From an uncultured Oscillospiraceae bacterium (GTDB lineage Bacteria > Bacillota > Clostridia > Oscillospirales > Oscillospiraceae): a stretch of 31,391 nt of DNA. Position numbers and translations under genes: made by a program. The stretch's first letter is position 1. The number at the start of each line of letters is the position of its first letter. The notes below the pieces were generated by a model, which did not search any database, had not been told where the DNA came from, and saw only the letters and a list, made by a program, of their open reading frames with translations. Location: contig CAJTYK010000023.1 in NCBI GenBank assembly GCA_910584285.1, forward strand, positions 1-31,391, given 5' to 3'. This document shows positions 31,328 to 31,391 of the stretch, piece after piece.

Positions 31328-31391
31328 ATAGCAAGTACGGCTCATCAGATCAACGAGGAAATCCGCGACCGGGAGGTGCGGCTCATCGGCG
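31328..31391 (+). CDS. infC: Translation initiation factor IF-3, 5' part only
   Basis: The first 21 codons are in the window; the gene runs off the right end. ASTAHQINEEIRDREVRLIG is the IF-3 N-terminus (INEEIR-REVRLIG). IF-3 binds the 30S subunit and checks initiator tRNA and start codon. Two possible starts: GTG 31322, only three bases after AGGAGG (31313-31318), or ATA 31328, nine bases after it. Spacing favours ATA, and infC is well known for rare start codons (ATT in Escherichia coli) that IF-3 itself discriminates against, giving autoregulation. rpmI and rplT are expected beyond the window. Confidence 0.85.
   Translation, partial: MASTAHQINEEIRDREVRLIG

Overview
The window looks like chromosomal DNA from a GC-rich, spore-forming anaerobic member of the Clostridia, most likely an Oscillospiraceae-type gut bacterium. 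The reasons are a spore germination protease (gpr), a PerR plus 'reverse' rubrerythrin oxygen-defence pair, AddAB instead of RecBCD, LepA near rpsT-gpr as in Firmicutes, and strong AGGAGG ribosome binding sites. The placement is inference; there is no rRNA in the window. I saw no CRISPR array, transposase, tRNA or prophage gene.

Layout. 1-5700, minus strand: an XRE regulator, an MBOAT O-acyltransferase and an SGNH/DltD-like partner, followed by lepA. lepA is preceded by a second, degenerate copy of its own first 14 codons. 5850-7380: pta (+) converging on rpsT (-) at a shared terminator. 7560-9700: gpr, then perR with a reverse rubrerythrin behind a palindromic operator. 9780-10510: an AT-rich methyltransferase that looks acquired. 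10630-15340: a giant Sel1-repeat protein followed 38 bases later by rpoN (sigma-54). 15350-17270, minus strand: a secreted transglutaminase-like/SLH protein, and upstream of it a roughly 220-base non-coding element with its own promoter, an 18-bp closing stem and a terminator. 17280-19500, minus strand: psuK-psuG for pseudouridine catabolism, with a perfect 18-bp palindrome over the promoter. 19536-20102: an unknown gene with a near-consensus promoter, a TACA-N2-TGTA operator and a probable frameshift. 20139-20860: a DUF2089 regulator and a small membrane protein. 20876-23840: a three-gene ABC importer. 23926-30980: addBA recombination helicase-nuclease. 31140-31391: promoter, attenuator-like leader and the first codons of infC, probably starting at ATA.

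Most intergenic regions carry recognisable sigma-A promoters with 16-18 base spacers and strong hairpins, so transcription units can be drawn with fair confidence. The observations most worth checking are the structured RNA candidate at 17007-17228, the lepA start duplication, the Sel1 higher-order repeat joined to rpoN, the psuK operator, the infC start and leader, and an AddB without its Walker A motif. All calls come from reading the sequence by eye; family assignments rest on motifs and were not checked against databases.
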